Origin: Planctomycetota bacterium
Lineage (GTDB): Bacteria > Planctomycetota > UBA1135 > GCA-002686595
DNA length: 64,000 nt
Assembly (NCBI GenBank): GCA_016795205.1
Contig: JAEUHZ010000006.1
Span: 1-64,000, forward strand
Direction of reading: 5' to 3'
The notes beneath the pieces are model-generated. The model searched no databases and was not told the origin of the DNA. It worked only from the letters and a program-made list of their open reading frames with translations. Made by a program: the position numbers and the translations under genes. Below are positions 7,775 to 16,606 of the stretch, piece by piece (the first letter of the stretch is position 1; every line of letters starts with the position of its first letter).

Positions 7775-9430
7775 TCAGGGCGCGACGATGACCGTCGCCG
7801 CGTTGCTCCAGGCCGCGTCCGGCACCGCAACGGTCGAAGCGATGCGCGCCTGGAAGCTGATGCTGCGCCCGATGAGCCCAGGGTTCGACGAGAGCGGCAG
7901 CGTCACGAGCGCCGGCGGTCCGGAACCCACCGTGTAGCGCCCGAGCCGCACCACGTCCCCGCCCAGGTCGAACTGCCCGAAGGGGGTCGAGCGCGGCACG
8001 GCGAGCAGCCCGTCGCGTGTGCCAGCCAGGATGGCGCCGCCTCCCGCGGGGCCCCAGATCCACAGCGACAGCGGGACGCCGACGTGGGCCGGCCCAGCCT
8101 CGAGCGGGGTGAACTCCAGCGCGCCGATGTCCGCGCGCTCCAGCGCGTCGAGGTCGCCGTCCACGGGCCGCGCGGTGCGCGCCAGGTCGAGGACGCCCAG
8201 CGGCGTCGCCGGGTCGCCCGCGTCGATGCAGGGGCTGCCGAACGCGAGCCGCCAGTCGCCCGCCGCGGGCGCGCGGAAGAGCGGGTCGGCCGAGAAGTTC
8301 CCGTTCGCGCCGGCGAAGTCGCCGTCGCCGATGTCGCAGTAGCTCACGGACACGAACCCGGGCAGGCCTGGGTCCTCGATCAGGTCGTCGGCGTTCCCGT
8401 GCACGATGCAGCCGGTCAGGGTCGTGGGCACGGCGCCGTGCGCGCCGCTCGCGATGGCGATCACGCCGATGCCGCCGTTCGAGGCGATCGTGCAGCGCGT
8501 CAGCGTCGTGGTGGTCGGGGCCGAGGCCAGCACGAACGTGTTCGGCTTCAGCTCGAGACCATGGGTCGCGTTGCCGGAGATCGAGCAGTCCTCCCACGTG
8601 CTGTCCAGGTAGAGCGCCGTGCAAGAGCCGACGTGCAACGGCTGCTCGGTGCGCACGCCTTCCGCGTTCCGCTCCACGCGCGTCCGGCGCGCGCGGAAGC
8701 TCACGCCGCCCCCCCCATTGGCCAGGTGCACGCCGATGGACGAGCACTCGGAGATCACGCAATCGTCGAGCCACGCGTAGGACGGGCCGACGCAGATGTC
8801 GATGTCGTTGACGAGCTGGAACCCGATCGGGCAGCGTCGGATCTCGACGCCCTGCAATCGCAGGCCGACCCAGGTGACGGAGGATCCAGCCGACGTGTCA
8901 CCCGCGGCGATGCCGGCGACCAGCATGTCCTGCACTAGCAGGTTGACGAGCGTGGGCTCCTGCGGTCCGCACGAACGCTGCGTCTGCACGCCGTAGCCCG
9001 CGTTGACGAGTTCGAGCCCCTCGATCCGAGTGTCGGGATCCGCGTCGTTCCCGCCCAGGTGGCAGATCAGCGCGAACAGGAACAGCGGCGACGTCGTTCC
9101 CTCGCCATCGATCCGCGGTCGAGCGCCGCCGGGTTGGCCGACGACCTGGAACCGGCGTTTCGGCCGCAGCGGGAAGGACTCGCCGGAGGCGAGGGAGTAC
9201 GTGCCGGGCGCCACGTGGATGACCTCCGTCGCGTCACCCTCCACGTGGGGCAAGACCCCGATCGCGTGGGTGATCGTCTTCCACGCGGTCGCGGGTGTTG
9301 CGCCGTCGTTCGCGTCATTGCCCCGGACGACGTCCACGTAGTGGTCCGCCGCCCGCGCCGGCAAGGCCAGCGCGAGGAATGCGAAGCCGAGAGCGGGAAC
9401 CGAAAGGCTGCTGGACGACCACCTCGTCAT
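7775..9430 (-). CDS. Exported right-handed beta-helix (DUF1565-like) protein
   Basis: This 551-residue protein starts at ATG 9430 with a strong AGGAGG site six bases upstream. A signal peptide ends near ALALPARA. The mature protein begins DHYVDVVRGNDANDG followed by TPATAWKTITHAI, the classic opening of DUF1565/parallel beta-helix proteins. Short repeated strands follow with alternating Gly/Asn/Ile patterns (VTWVGLRLQGVEIRRC, HGLELKPNTFVLAS, LTGCIVHGNADDL). About 100 residues from the end comes a typical planctomycete closing block, GSPCIDAGDPATPLGVLDL then DIGALEF. Such proteins are extracellular; some are polysaccharide lyases, but I see no catalytic motif, so a structural or binding role is as likely. 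It lacks the CFGDGSG domain of the downstream gene. Confidence 0.87.
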   Translation of the reverse strand: MTRWSSSSLSVPALGFAFLALALPARAADHYVDVVRGNDANDGATPATAWKTITHAIGVLPHVEGDATEVIHVAPGTYSLASGESFPLRPKRRFQVVGQPGGARPRIDGEGTTSPLFLFALICHLGGNDADPDTRIEGLELVNAGYGVQTQRSCGPQEPTLVNLLVQDMLVAGIAAGDTSAGSSVTWVGLRLQGVEIRRCPIGFQLVNDIDICVGPSYAWLDDCVISECSSIGVHLANGGGGVSFRARRTRVERNAEGVRTEQPLHVGSCTALYLDSTWEDCSISGNATHGLELKPNTFVLASAPTTTTLTRCTIASNGGIGVIAIASGAHGAVPTTLTGCIVHGNADDLIEDPGLPGFVSVSYCDIGDGDFAGANGNFSADPLFRAPAAGDWRLAFGSPCIDAGDPATPLGVLDLARTARPVDGDLDALERADIGALEFTPLEAGPAHVGVPLSLWIWGPAGGGAILAGTRDGLLAVPRSTPFGQFDLGGDVVRLGRYTVGSGPPALVTLPLSSNPGLIGRSISFQARIASTVAVPDAAWSNAATVIVAP

Positions 9431-9612
9431 GTGAACCTCCTGGCCGCGGGTGCCCTGCGTGCAGGCCGCGCGCCGCGTGCAGGTTCGATCCACCCCGCCG
9501 CAGGCGCCATGACCAGAAGTGGGTAGGCTTGGCCGGCAACCTCCGCACGTGGCGTGCTCCGCGCTCGGCCGGGTTGCAGACCGTCACGGCCGCGGAGTCG
9601 TGCGCAGGCGCG

Positions 9613-9678
9613 ACGGGCTCCGCCGAGATCGTGCGCCCCGACCGCCCAAGAGCAGCCGTCGAGGCGGACGGAGCCCGT
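9613..9678. terminator. Candidate terminator stem, long loop
   Basis: ACGGGCTCCG at 9613-9622 pairs exactly with CGGAGCCCGT at 9669-9678. It lies just beyond the stop of the minus-strand gene at 9685. The 46-base loop makes simple intrinsic termination uncertain. Confidence 0.35.
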
Positions 9679-9684
9679 GACGAG

Positions 9685-10131
9685 TCAACCCGGCGCTGCC
9701 CCCAGGAGCTCGCGGGCCGCAGCGCGGCGTTCCAGGCTCTCGGTCGCGTTGACGCGCTCCAGGCCCGCGTCGAACTCGCGGCGGACGTCCGGGGGGTAGG
9801 CGTCGCGGTCGAAGCCGTGCTTCAGCCGCATGGCTTTCAGGTGGTGGTTGCGCTCGCGGTCGAGAGCGTCCTGGCGCACGACCCAGGCGCTCATCACGGC
9901 GCGCACCCGCTCCAACGAGGCGCCGTCGAGACCCGCGGGCCACAGCGCGTTCGCGAGCTCGACGCCGCGCGGCGACAGATCGAGCTCGACAGCGGCCTTC
10001 TCGCCCAGGCCGCAGGTCCCGCCGCCCGGCCGCCTGAGCGCCAGCGCGACCGAAGCCGCCTGGCGCTCGCGGGAGCGGTAGACGGCTTCGCGCAGGAAGG
10101 CCTCGGCCAGCTCGAGCCGGGCGTCGCTCAT
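9685..10131 (-). CDS. Hypothetical 148-residue protein
   Basis: A soluble, charged, probably helical protein (begins MSDARLELAEAFLREAVYRS) with no signal peptide, membrane segment or motif that I recognise. It lies three bases downstream of the bacilliredoxin gene on the same strand, so the two are almost certainly cotranscribed. The family is unknown to me. Codon use is coding-like and the amino-acid composition is balanced, which separates it from the antisense frames. A functional link to thiol redox control is only suggested by position. Confidence 0.65.
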   Translation of the reverse strand: MSDARLELAEAFLREAVYRSRERQAASVALALRRPGGGTCGLGEKAAVELDLSPRGVELANALWPAGLDGASLERVRAVMSAWVVRQDALDRERNHHLKAMRLKHGFDRDAYPPDVRREFDAGLERVNATESLERRAAARELLGAAPG

Positions 10132-10134
10132 CGC

Positions 10135-10545
10135 TCAGCAGTGCTCGTTGAACGCCTCGACGAGCGCCTTGGCGACGTCAGCGGGCTGGCGGCCCTCGAT
10201 GTCCTGGCGCTGGACCATCTTGACCAGCTTGCCGTCCTTGAGGAGCGCGATCTGCGGTGAGCTCGGCCGGTACGGCTTGAAGAACTCGCGCGCCTTCTCG
10301 GTCGCCTGCGTCTCCATGCCGGCGAAGACCGTGACCAGGTTCGCGGGCTTCTTGGCGTTCATGAGCGCGAGTCGCAGGCCCGGGCGGGCGCCGCCAGCGG
10401 CGCAGCCGCAGACCGAGTTCACGAACACGAGGGTGGTCCCCGGCTTCTGCAGCGCCGCCTCGACGTCGGCGGGGGTCTTCAGCTCCTGGAGTCCCAGGCG
10501 GGTGACCTCGTCGCGCATCGGCTGGACCAGTTCGGGGTCGTACAT
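10135..10545 (-). CDS. BrxA/BrxB family bacilliredoxin
   Basis: The 136-residue protein has a thioredoxin-like fold signature with the active site Cys46-Gly47-Cys48 in FVNSVCGCAAGGARPG. This CGC motif and the overall length are characteristic of the YphP/BrxA-BrxB family (formerly DUF1094). In Bacillus these proteins remove bacillithiol from mixed disulfides or act as disulfide isomerases. Whether this organism makes bacillithiol cannot be told from the window. The gene starts at ATG 10545, with AGGACGAG upstream, and is followed after three bases by a small hypothetical gene. It is cytoplasmic, with no signal peptide. Confidence 0.93.
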   Translation of the reverse strand: MYDPELVQPMRDEVTRLGLQELKTPADVEAALQKPGTTLVFVNSVCGCAAGGARPGLRLALMNAKKPANLVTVFAGMETQATEKAREFFKPYRPSSPQIALLKDGKLVKMVQRQDIEGRQPADVAKALVEAFNEHC

Positions 10546-10640
10546 CGGGGCTCGTCCTCGGGCTTCTGGGTGCGGGGCCGGGCTGGGCCGGCGAATCGGG
10601 CGGAGAGTCTAGGGTCGTCGGCCGCGGCCCGCCAGGGAAT

Positions 10641-11633
10641 CTAACGTGCGCGTGAGGTTTGAGGGAGGGGGCCGCCCGCGCTGCCCGCCCGCGGCGCCGC
10701 AGGCCACGTCCGCCGCCCGAGGCCCTCAGGCGCGCCAGGCGGTCCCGCTCGGCACTCGCGCGGCGGCGGGAACCCTTCCCGCGCAGATCGATCGGAACGC
10801 ACACCGCGCCGCGCAGCACGAGGTCGAGGGCTGCGAAGGCCACCGTCACGGGCGGGGCTCCCGTCGGCTGGAGCTCCAGCGCGCGGACGCGTGCGATGCC
10901 GTGGGGGCCGTCCGTCGTGCCGACCCACAGCTCGCCCATGGAGTCGAGGTGCGGCACCTCGCGCAGACAGACGGGCACGCCCGCGACCGGCGCGCCGCTC
11001 CCGTCGACCACCTGGATCGCGAGGCCCAGGTCGGGCGCGATCTCGACCCGGATCGGTTGCGCGTTCGGATCGTGGGCGCTGGCACGTCCGAAGCGGTCGC
11101 CATGTCGCGCGAGCACCGAGCCGGGAAACACGCGCGAGTCGATGCGTGCCAATCCCTGTTCCTCGGTCATGGCGCGGCGCGCGGTGGCGAAGTGCGCGAT
11201 CGGGTCGGGCCTCCAGCGCGGGCGCTGGGGACCGTGGAATTCGAGCTCGGCGAGATTGGCCCACTGGACGCGCGCGCCGACCACGGGTGCGCCCGTCGCC
11301 CGGTCGACGACGAGCACCTCGACGGGCTCGCAGGCGTCCTGACCGGGACCCACTTCGACGAGCCCCAACTCGAGCCAGTCGTCTCCGGTGGGGGCCACCT
11401 CCGTCGCCTTGCGCTCAGCGGACAGCCCGACGGCGCTGGCGTCCTCGAGCGCGGGGCCCACGCCGAGCGCGGACGCACGATCGGTCCCCTGGGAAGGCTC
11501 GAGAACCGCATCCGGTGCGCTCGAGTCGCAGCGCGAGGATCGCGACCACGGCCGCCAATGCCACGAGCACGACGAGGGCGCGCCCCTGGGACCGAGTCGC
11601 AGCCGTCGGGAGACGTTCTGCGGAGCGTGACAT
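10641..11633 (-). pseudogene. Frameshifted membrane-anchored carboxypeptidase-regulatory-like protein gene
   Basis: From ATG 11633 the minus strand encodes MSRSAERLPTAATRSQGRA and a transmembrane helix (LVVLVALAAVVAILALRL). That frame then degenerates. A neighbouring frame picks up at about 11520 with good coding sequence: CEPVEVLVVDRATGAPVVGARV, then IRVEIAPDLGLAIQVVDGSGAPVAGVPV, two carboxypeptidase-regulatory-like (Ig-fold) repeats. One indel between about 11490 and 11560 would join them. At the other end the second frame has no stop before running out of frame through the bacilliredoxin gene, while another frame stops at 10641, so the 3' end also looks damaged. The gene may be a true pseudogene or carry sequencing errors. 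The architecture resembles the intact gene at 54222-55358. Confidence 0.65.
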
Positions 11634-11714
11634 CCGGGCCTCCGGAGTCGCCCGCGTCGCGGCGCGTGCAACCCGTGGCGCCCGAGGGGGGGCCTGGCCC
11701 TGACGCCGGCGGCA

Positions 11715-11733
11715 GTCGTCGAAGTTCGACGAC
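11715..11733. promoter_or_regulatory. 19-base palindrome upstream of nhaA
   Basis: GTCGTCGAA and TTCGACGAC form a perfect palindrome around a single G, 48 bases before the nhaA start and between two divergent genes. Its position suits an operator, but no regulator is identified. Confidence 0.35.
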
Positions 11734-11780
11734 GGTTTCGCTCGCGCGCGCCCGGGCCCGACCCTAGCTTGCGCGCCACG

Positions 11781-13124
11781 ATGAGCGCCCACGACGACCG
11801 CCTGCGCGTCGATCTGCCCGACGAGCCGATCGACCGTCTCGCCCAACCCATCGGCCGGTTCCTGCACATCGAGGCCGCCAGCGGCTTCGTGCTCCTGGCC
11901 TGCACGGTCCTGGCGCTGGCGCTGTCGAACACGGCGGCGGCCGAGGGCTTCCTGGGCTTCTGGAGCACGCCGGTGCGCATCGGGTTCGGCGACGCCAGCG
12001 TGGAGCACTCGCTCCAGCACTGGATCAACGACGGGTTGATGGCGGTCTTCTTCTTCGTGATCGGCCTGGAGGTCAAGCGCGAGCTCGCGCTGGGCGAGCT
12101 GCGCGACATGCGCCGTGCCGCGCTGCCGATCGCCGCGGCGCTGGGCGGCATGGCGGTGCCCGCGGCCCTCTACCTGGCGTTCGTGAACGAGGGGCCCGGG
12201 GCGCGCGGCTGGGGGATTCCCATGGCGACGGACATCGCGTTCGTCGTCGGTTGCATGGCCGTGCTCGGGCGCCGGGTCCCGCCGAGCCTGCGCATCCTGC
12301 TGCTCTCGTTGGCGGTGGCGGACGACATCGGGGCGATCCTGGTCATCGCGATCGGCTACACCGAGACGATCCACCTCCTCCCGCTCGGCGTCGGCGCCGC
12401 CGGCATCGCCGCGATCTCGATCCTCGCGCGCCTGGGCGTGCGGAACTTCATGACGTACGTGCTGCTGGGCGTCGTCGTGTGGGTCGGCTTCTACGCCTCG
12501 GGCGTGCACGCGACGATCGCCGGCGTGATCCTCGGGATCCAGACCCCGGCCAGGGCCTATCTGCGTGGAGACCGCTTCGCGGAGGTGCTCGAGCGCGCGC
12601 GCGCCGTGTTCCAGAGCGGAGACTGGAGCTCGATCGAGCGGCGAGCCGAGAAAGTGCGCGCGCTCCAGCACGCCGCGCGGGAGACGATCTCGCCGCTGGA
12701 GTACCTGGAGTCGCTGCTGCACCCCTGGGTCGGCTTCGTGATCATGCCGCTCTTCGCGCTGGCGAACGCCGGCGTGACGATCACCGCCTCGGGCTTCGCG
12801 GATCCGATCGCCACGGCCGTCGGCGTCGGGCTCCTGGTCGGCAAGCCCGTGGGGATCGTGCTGTTCTCGTTCCTCGCCGTGCGCCTCGGGCTGGCCGCGC
12901 TGCCCGCCGGCGTGGGTTGGCGCCAGATGACCGGCGCAGGTTTCCTGGCAGGCATCGGGTTCACGATGGCGCTGTTCATCGCGGGGTTGGCGCTCGTCGG
13001 CCCGGCCCTCGATGCGGCCAAGGTGGGCATCCTGGCGGGATCGGCGCTCGCGGCGACCATCGGCATGGTCATGCTCGCGATGCCGGCGCGCGGCGCGTCG
13101 CCCGCGGACCCGAGTCGGGCCTAG
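11781..13124 (+). CDS. nhaA: Na+/H+ antiporter NhaA
   Basis: The 447-residue polytopic inner-membrane protein has clear NhaA signatures: SGFVLLACTVLALALSNT in the first helix, GLMAVFFFVIGLEVKREL, MATDIAFVVGCMAVLGRRVP, and the ion-binding double aspartate in LAVADDIGAILVI. NhaA exchanges sodium or lithium for protons and controls internal pH and sodium load. ATG 11781 is chosen over an upstream in-frame TTG because it directly precedes the conserved N-terminus. It is longer than the E. coli protein (388 residues), mainly through a cytoplasmic insert (about residues 255-305) and an N-terminal extension, both common in family members. It ends in a strong hairpin facing a convergent gene. Confidence 0.96.
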   Translation: MSAHDDRLRVDLPDEPIDRLAQPIGRFLHIEAASGFVLLACTVLALALSNTAAAEGFLGFWSTPVRIGFGDASVEHSLQHWINDGLMAVFFFVIGLEVKRELALGELRDMRRAALPIAAALGGMAVPAALYLAFVNEGPGARGWGIPMATDIAFVVGCMAVLGRRVPPSLRILLLSLAVADDIGAILVIAIGYTETIHLLPLGVGAAGIAAISILARLGVRNFMTYVLLGVVVWVGFYASGVHATIAGVILGIQTPARAYLRGDRFAEVLERARAVFQSGDWSSIERRAEKVRALQHAARETISPLEYLESLLHPWVGFVIMPLFALANAGVTITASGFADPIATAVGVGLLVGKPVGIVLFSFLAVRLGLAALPAGVGWRQMTGAGFLAGIGFTMALFIAGLALVGPALDAAKVGILAGSALAATIGMVMLAMPARGASPADPSRA

Positions 13125-13177
13125 GAGCGCGCGGGGCGGCGGCACTGGGACCGTGCACGAAACGAACTCGGAGCCGT

Positions 13178-13202
13178 GTCGCGGCCGGACGCCGGCCGCG
13201 AC
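13178..13202. terminator. GC-rich bidirectional hairpin
   Basis: GTCGCGGCCGG and CCGGCCGCGAC form a perfect 11-bp stem with an ACG loop, in the 93 bases between convergent nhaA and the small zinc-protein gene. It probably terminates both. Confidence 0.6.
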
Positions 13203-13217
13203 GCGCCAGCGCCAGAG

Positions 13218-13565
13218 CTACGAGGCGGGCGGCCCGTCCGGCCACAGCTCCGCGCGTCGCTGGGCCATCTGGGCGTAGAGTCGCTGGACGACCTGGTCCT
13301 CGCCCAGGAGCTGGATCGCGTCGACGTTGAGCTGGCACACCGCGCAGACGGGACGCTCGCCGCGATAGCTCATGATGTCGGAGGCGTCGAGCACGATGTC
13401 CTCGAGCCCATGGCGGGCGGCCTCGATCGCCACGCCGTCCTCGTCGAAGCCGAAGAAGCGCTTGACCTCGGCCGGAGTGCGACGACACAGGAAGCAGCGA
13501 TCCTCCTGGCCCGAGCGATCGAGTGCGGCAAAGTACTCGTGGAAGTGCTCGTCGATCCGGCTCAC
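13218..13565 (-). CDS. Small protein with two CxxC motifs (possible zinc protein)
   Basis: The 115-residue protein starts at GTG 13565, which overlaps the TGA of the upstream ATPase gene in a GTGA arrangement, implying translational coupling. Cys24/Cys27 (CFLC) and Cys74/Cys77 (CAVC) could bind one zinc ion. The rest is acidic and helical (RIDEHFHEYFAALDRSG). I do not recognise the family. The tight coupling suggests that it works with the ATPase, perhaps as a partner or effector, but no toxin or nuclease motif is visible. Confidence 0.7.
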   Translation of the reverse strand: MSRIDEHFHEYFAALDRSGQEDRCFLCRRTPAEVKRFFGFDEDGVAIEAARHGLEDIVLDASDIMSYRGERPVCAVCQLNVDAIQLLGEDQVVQRLYAQMAQRRAELWPDGPPAS

Positions 13566-14911
13566 TTCAGGACTCCCTCGGGGAGCCGCTCGACGAGGAG
13601 CGGCTCGTCGCCACGTTCCGCGACGCGATAGACGAGTGTGATGAGGCGCGAGCCGAGCGCGGGCTTCAGCGCCGCGAGCTCGGCGGCCAGGCCGGGGAGC
13701 CCCAGCGACCCGTGCGGCACGAGAGCCGCTGCGACGCCGAGTCCCGAGCTGGTGCGCGCGACCGCCCGCACCAGGGCGCCCGAGTTCCGCGCCGTGTCGA
13801 CGACCTCGTCGCCCACGAGCTCGGCCGAGCTCGTGCGCAGGTGGTCGATCGCGCAGTCGACCAGCGCATCGGCGTGCAGGCGCGGGAGGTCGGGCTCGAC
13901 CGCACGCTCCCAGACCGCCTGGCCGCGCCCAGACTGGATCAGCGCGGCGTTGGGCTGCACGTGGCGGAAGTGGAAGGCCAGGAAGCGGTCGGCGACCCGG
14001 TAGGTGCCGCGCCGCGAGCGCAGGGGATCCGGGTCGGTGAGCGGCACCTCGCGCTCGACGAGCTGCAGCTCGCGCAGCGTGGTCAGGTACTTGTTCGCGG
14101 TGGGGGAGTCCACGCCGACCGTCAGCGCGACGTCGCCGAGCTTCTCCGCGCCGCGCGCCACGGCCGCGAGGATGCTGTTGTAGGTCGCCGGGCTCGTGAG
14201 CTCGGCGCGCAATAGGAAGTTGACCTCGTCGAACAGGTAGCCCTCCGGACGCAGCACCTCGCGCCAACAGTTCTCGCGCAAGCTGCGCGCCGGGTCGAAG
14301 CGCCGCAGGTACGCCGGCATGCCGCCCAGGATCGCGTAGCCCAGCACGCGCTCGCGCAGGGGCCAAGCATCGAAGAAGCGCAGCGCGTCCGGGGGGCGCA
14401 GGGGCTCGAGTCGACGCTGGCCCGTACGGCGCCCGAAGAGCGGCGACGTCTCGGCCAGCACCTCGCTCTCCATGAAGGAGACCTGGCTGCCGCACAGGAC
14501 GAGCATCAACTGCGAGGCCTTCGCGCGCGTGTCCCAGAAGCGCTGGACGATGGACGGCAGGCCCTTCGTCGCCTCGCACAGGTAGGGGAACTCGTCGAGC
14601 ACGAGGACCAAGCGCTCCTCGCGCGCGCGCTCGGCGGCGAAGCTGAGCGCCGCGCCCCAGTCGGGGAAGTCGACGTTCGCCGCGAGCGGGTCGTTCAAGC
14701 CCTCGACGAGCGCGTCGCGGAAGGCGCGCAGGTTGTCCTTCTCGCGCACCTGCGCCGCCAGGAAGTAGACGGCGCGGCGGCCGCGGCAGAACTGCTGGAG
14801 GAGCTCGGTCTTCCCGACGCGGCGGCGGCCGTACAGGACGAAGAGCTCGGGACGGGGGGAGGCGGCCAGCTCGGCGAGGACGTCGAGCTCGCGGGTGCGA
14901 CCGAGGAACAT
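13562..14911 (-). CDS. AAA-type ATPase of the ATPase_2/DUF234 family
   Basis: The 449-residue protein starts MFLGRTRELDVLAEL at ATG 14911, the usual opening of this family. Walker A is LYGRRRVGKTEL (about residues 26-37) and Walker B is LVLVLDEFPYL. A central ILGGMPAYLRRFD segment and a winged-helix stretch follow, then a C-terminal DUF234-type region (YRVADRFLAFHFRHVQP) rich in predicted helices and ending in a nuclease-like fold in some relatives. Members are STAND-like ATPases, common in archaea and scattered bacteria, patchily distributed and mostly without known function. Upstream in-frame codons to 15031 cross an AT-rich promoter and are not coding. The gene is followed by an overlapping CxxC protein gene, giving a two-gene unit. 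Confidence 0.88.
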   Translation of the reverse strand: MFLGRTRELDVLAELAASPRPELFVLYGRRRVGKTELLQQFCRGRRAVYFLAAQVREKDNLRAFRDALVEGLNDPLAANVDFPDWGAALSFAAERAREERLVLVLDEFPYLCEATKGLPSIVQRFWDTRAKASQLMLVLCGSQVSFMESEVLAETSPLFGRRTGQRRLEPLRPPDALRFFDAWPLRERVLGYAILGGMPAYLRRFDPARSLRENCWREVLRPEGYLFDEVNFLLRAELTSPATYNSILAAVARGAEKLGDVALTVGVDSPTANKYLTTLRELQLVEREVPLTDPDPLRSRRGTYRVADRFLAFHFRHVQPNAALIQSGRGQAVWERAVEPDLPRLHADALVDCAIDHLRTSSAELVGDEVVDTARNSGALVRAVARTSSGLGVAAALVPHGSLGLPGLAAELAALKPALGSRLITLVYRVAERGDEPLLVERLPEGVLK

Positions 14912-14921
14912 GTCCAGGAGT

Positions 14922-14939
14922 ATACTCTCGAGTATTATA
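14922..14939 (-). promoter_or_regulatory. AT-rich promoter with embedded palindrome
   Basis: On the minus strand, 14939-14934 reads TATAAT, a perfect -10 box and very rare in this GC-rich window, about 22 bases before the ATPase start codon. It partly overlaps the inverted repeat ATACT-CTCG-AGTAT (14922-14935), which could be an operator allowing self-repression. No good -35 box is visible. The implied leader is very short and has no clear ribosome-binding site. Confidence 0.5.
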
Positions 14940-15163
14940 CGGGCAAGCGGTGGGGTCCTGGCGTTCCTAGCGACAGCGGGCAGCACGTCTGTACCCATCT
15001 CGTAACAGCGGCCTAGAACTTGCCGGAACACTTTCCCCGACTGGACCGGTCGCCAGGGGCCTGCTCAGGGGCGATCCTGGTCGGCACGATCGGTGCACGT
15101 CGCGATGGTCCTGGCGATCGCTCCGCTCCCGGGCCCGGCCTCCTCGACTTCTTGAGCCCCGTG

Positions 15164-16534
15164 ATGACCCTCCTCACAGCAGCCCTGCTCGCCGCGACCC
15201 CGCTCGCGGGCCAGGACGCCTACCCGACGACCGGGGCGGGCGCGAACCCTGGACACCAGCCTGGCGCCGCCGTCACGACGCCCCAGCGCACCCAGTCGTT
15301 GCCGAAGGTCCGGCTCGAGCGCCTGAACGCCGGGATCCCCTGGCCGCGAGGCATCGCGCAGGTCGACGACAAGCTCGTGGTCGTGACCCGCGGCCGCCAC
15401 CGCAACTACGGCGGACCGGCGCGGAGCTACGAGGACTTCGCTGGCCACCTGTACCTGGTCGACCCGGACGTCTTCGAGCCCTACGAGGCCGGCAAGGTTC
15501 CGGGCCAGGCGATCCTCGAGAACCAGGTCGTGCTGGCCACTCCGGACGAGTCCGTCGTCCACGTCTACGACCGCAGCAAGGAGCCGGTCGAGGACGCGCT
15601 GATGAACCGACCGTACTGCACGCTCGTGTACGACCCGCCCTCGCGCAACGTGATCTTCTGCGCGTTCTCGGGCGTCGACCTGGGGACGGCGCCGTTCTTC
15701 CGCAAGAACGCCACCGACGCGCTGTACCGCTACGACCTGCGCTCGCGCCGCTGGGGCATCGTCGAGCTGCATCGCGACGACGTGGTCCCGGCCGAGGCGC
15801 GCACCGAGGTCATCTCGAACGAGTACTACCCGCACCACGACCCGCGGAAGAACCCGCCGCCGCACGGGTTCCTGAACGGGCCGAACAGCTGCACGGTGGC
15901 GGGGCAGTGGCTCTATGCGGTGGGCAAGGACAACCACACGCTCGCCCGCTACGACCTGACCGAGATCCGCAAGGACCCCCAGGCCGGCGCGCCGCGCGCC
16001 GAGTTCGTCCTGGGCGACCGGGCGCGGGTGAGGGTCAAGGGCGTCGAGCAGGAGGTCGAGCTCCTGGGGCACAGCGCCCTCGCGGCGAACGACGAATGGC
16101 TCTACCTCGGCACCCGCACGAACAGCGTGGTGGTGCGCTTCCCGATCGACGCGCAGGGCAACCTCGTGAAGCCGGTCGTCGGCGAGCTGATCGCGGAGTT
16201 CGAGCCCTGGACGAGCGAGTCCAAGCGCAGCGCAGACATCTGGGACATGACGCTGGATTCGGCTGGCAACCTGTACGTCTCGTGCGCGCGCGCCGGCCGC
16301 GTCTGGAAGATCGAGCCGGATCCCGCCCACCCCTTCGACGGCGACGACCACCGCAAGGACCCGCCGACGCCGAACAAGCCCTACCTGGACGGCCCGCTCT
16401 TGACCGGCGCCAAGAACGCGCGCATCTCGAACCTGACCTTCGACTCCGAGGGGCGCCTGGTGTTCTGCGCCACGTTCACGGAATCGCACACGGACCGCGC
16501 TGGCGGCGTGTTCCGGGTGATCGAGCAGCACTGA
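15164..16534 (+). CDS. Secreted hypothetical protein, beta-propeller-like
   Basis: The 456-residue protein starts at ATG 15164 with a signal peptide (MTLLTAALLAATPLAGQ). A GTG immediately before it is an alternative start; the in-frame extension upstream is not coding-like. The mature protein has recurring blade-like segments (DKLVVVTRGRHRNYGG, GQWLYAVGKDNHTLARYDL, DEWLYLGTRTNSVVVRFPID, AGNLYVSCARAGRVWKIEPD), suggesting a six- or seven-bladed propeller of the NHL/SMP-30-like kind. No catalytic residues are evident. It resembles many planctomycete secreted proteins annotated only as hypothetical. It is monocistronic, with a strong terminator 13 bases beyond the stop. Confidence 0.8.
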   Translation: MTLLTAALLAATPLAGQDAYPTTGAGANPGHQPGAAVTTPQRTQSLPKVRLERLNAGIPWPRGIAQVDDKLVVVTRGRHRNYGGPARSYEDFAGHLYLVDPDVFEPYEAGKVPGQAILENQVVLATPDESVVHVYDRSKEPVEDALMNRPYCTLVYDPPSRNVIFCAFSGVDLGTAPFFRKNATDALYRYDLRSRRWGIVELHRDDVVPAEARTEVISNEYYPHHDPRKNPPPHGFLNGPNSCTVAGQWLYAVGKDNHTLARYDLTEIRKDPQAGAPRAEFVLGDRARVRVKGVEQEVELLGHSALAANDEWLYLGTRTNSVVVRFPIDAQGNLVKPVVGELIAEFEPWTSESKRSADIWDMTLDSAGNLYVSCARAGRVWKIEPDPAHPFDGDDHRKDPPTPNKPYLDGPLLTGAKNARISNLTFDSEGRLVFCATFTESHTDRAGGVFRVIEQH

Positions 16535-16546
16535 CCAGAGCACGAC

Positions 16547-16594
16547 GAGCGGCGGCCGGGAGCCCGACCCTGATCGGACTCCCGGCCGCCGCTC
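16547..16594. terminator. Bidirectional terminator hairpin, 16-bp stem
   Basis: GAGCGGCGGCCGGGAG (16547-16562) pairs perfectly with CTCCCGGCCGCCGCTC (16579-16594), with a 16-base loop. It lies between the convergent stops of the propeller-like gene and clpB. Confidence 0.7.
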
Positions 16595-16606
16595 TGCCTG
16601 CGTGCC

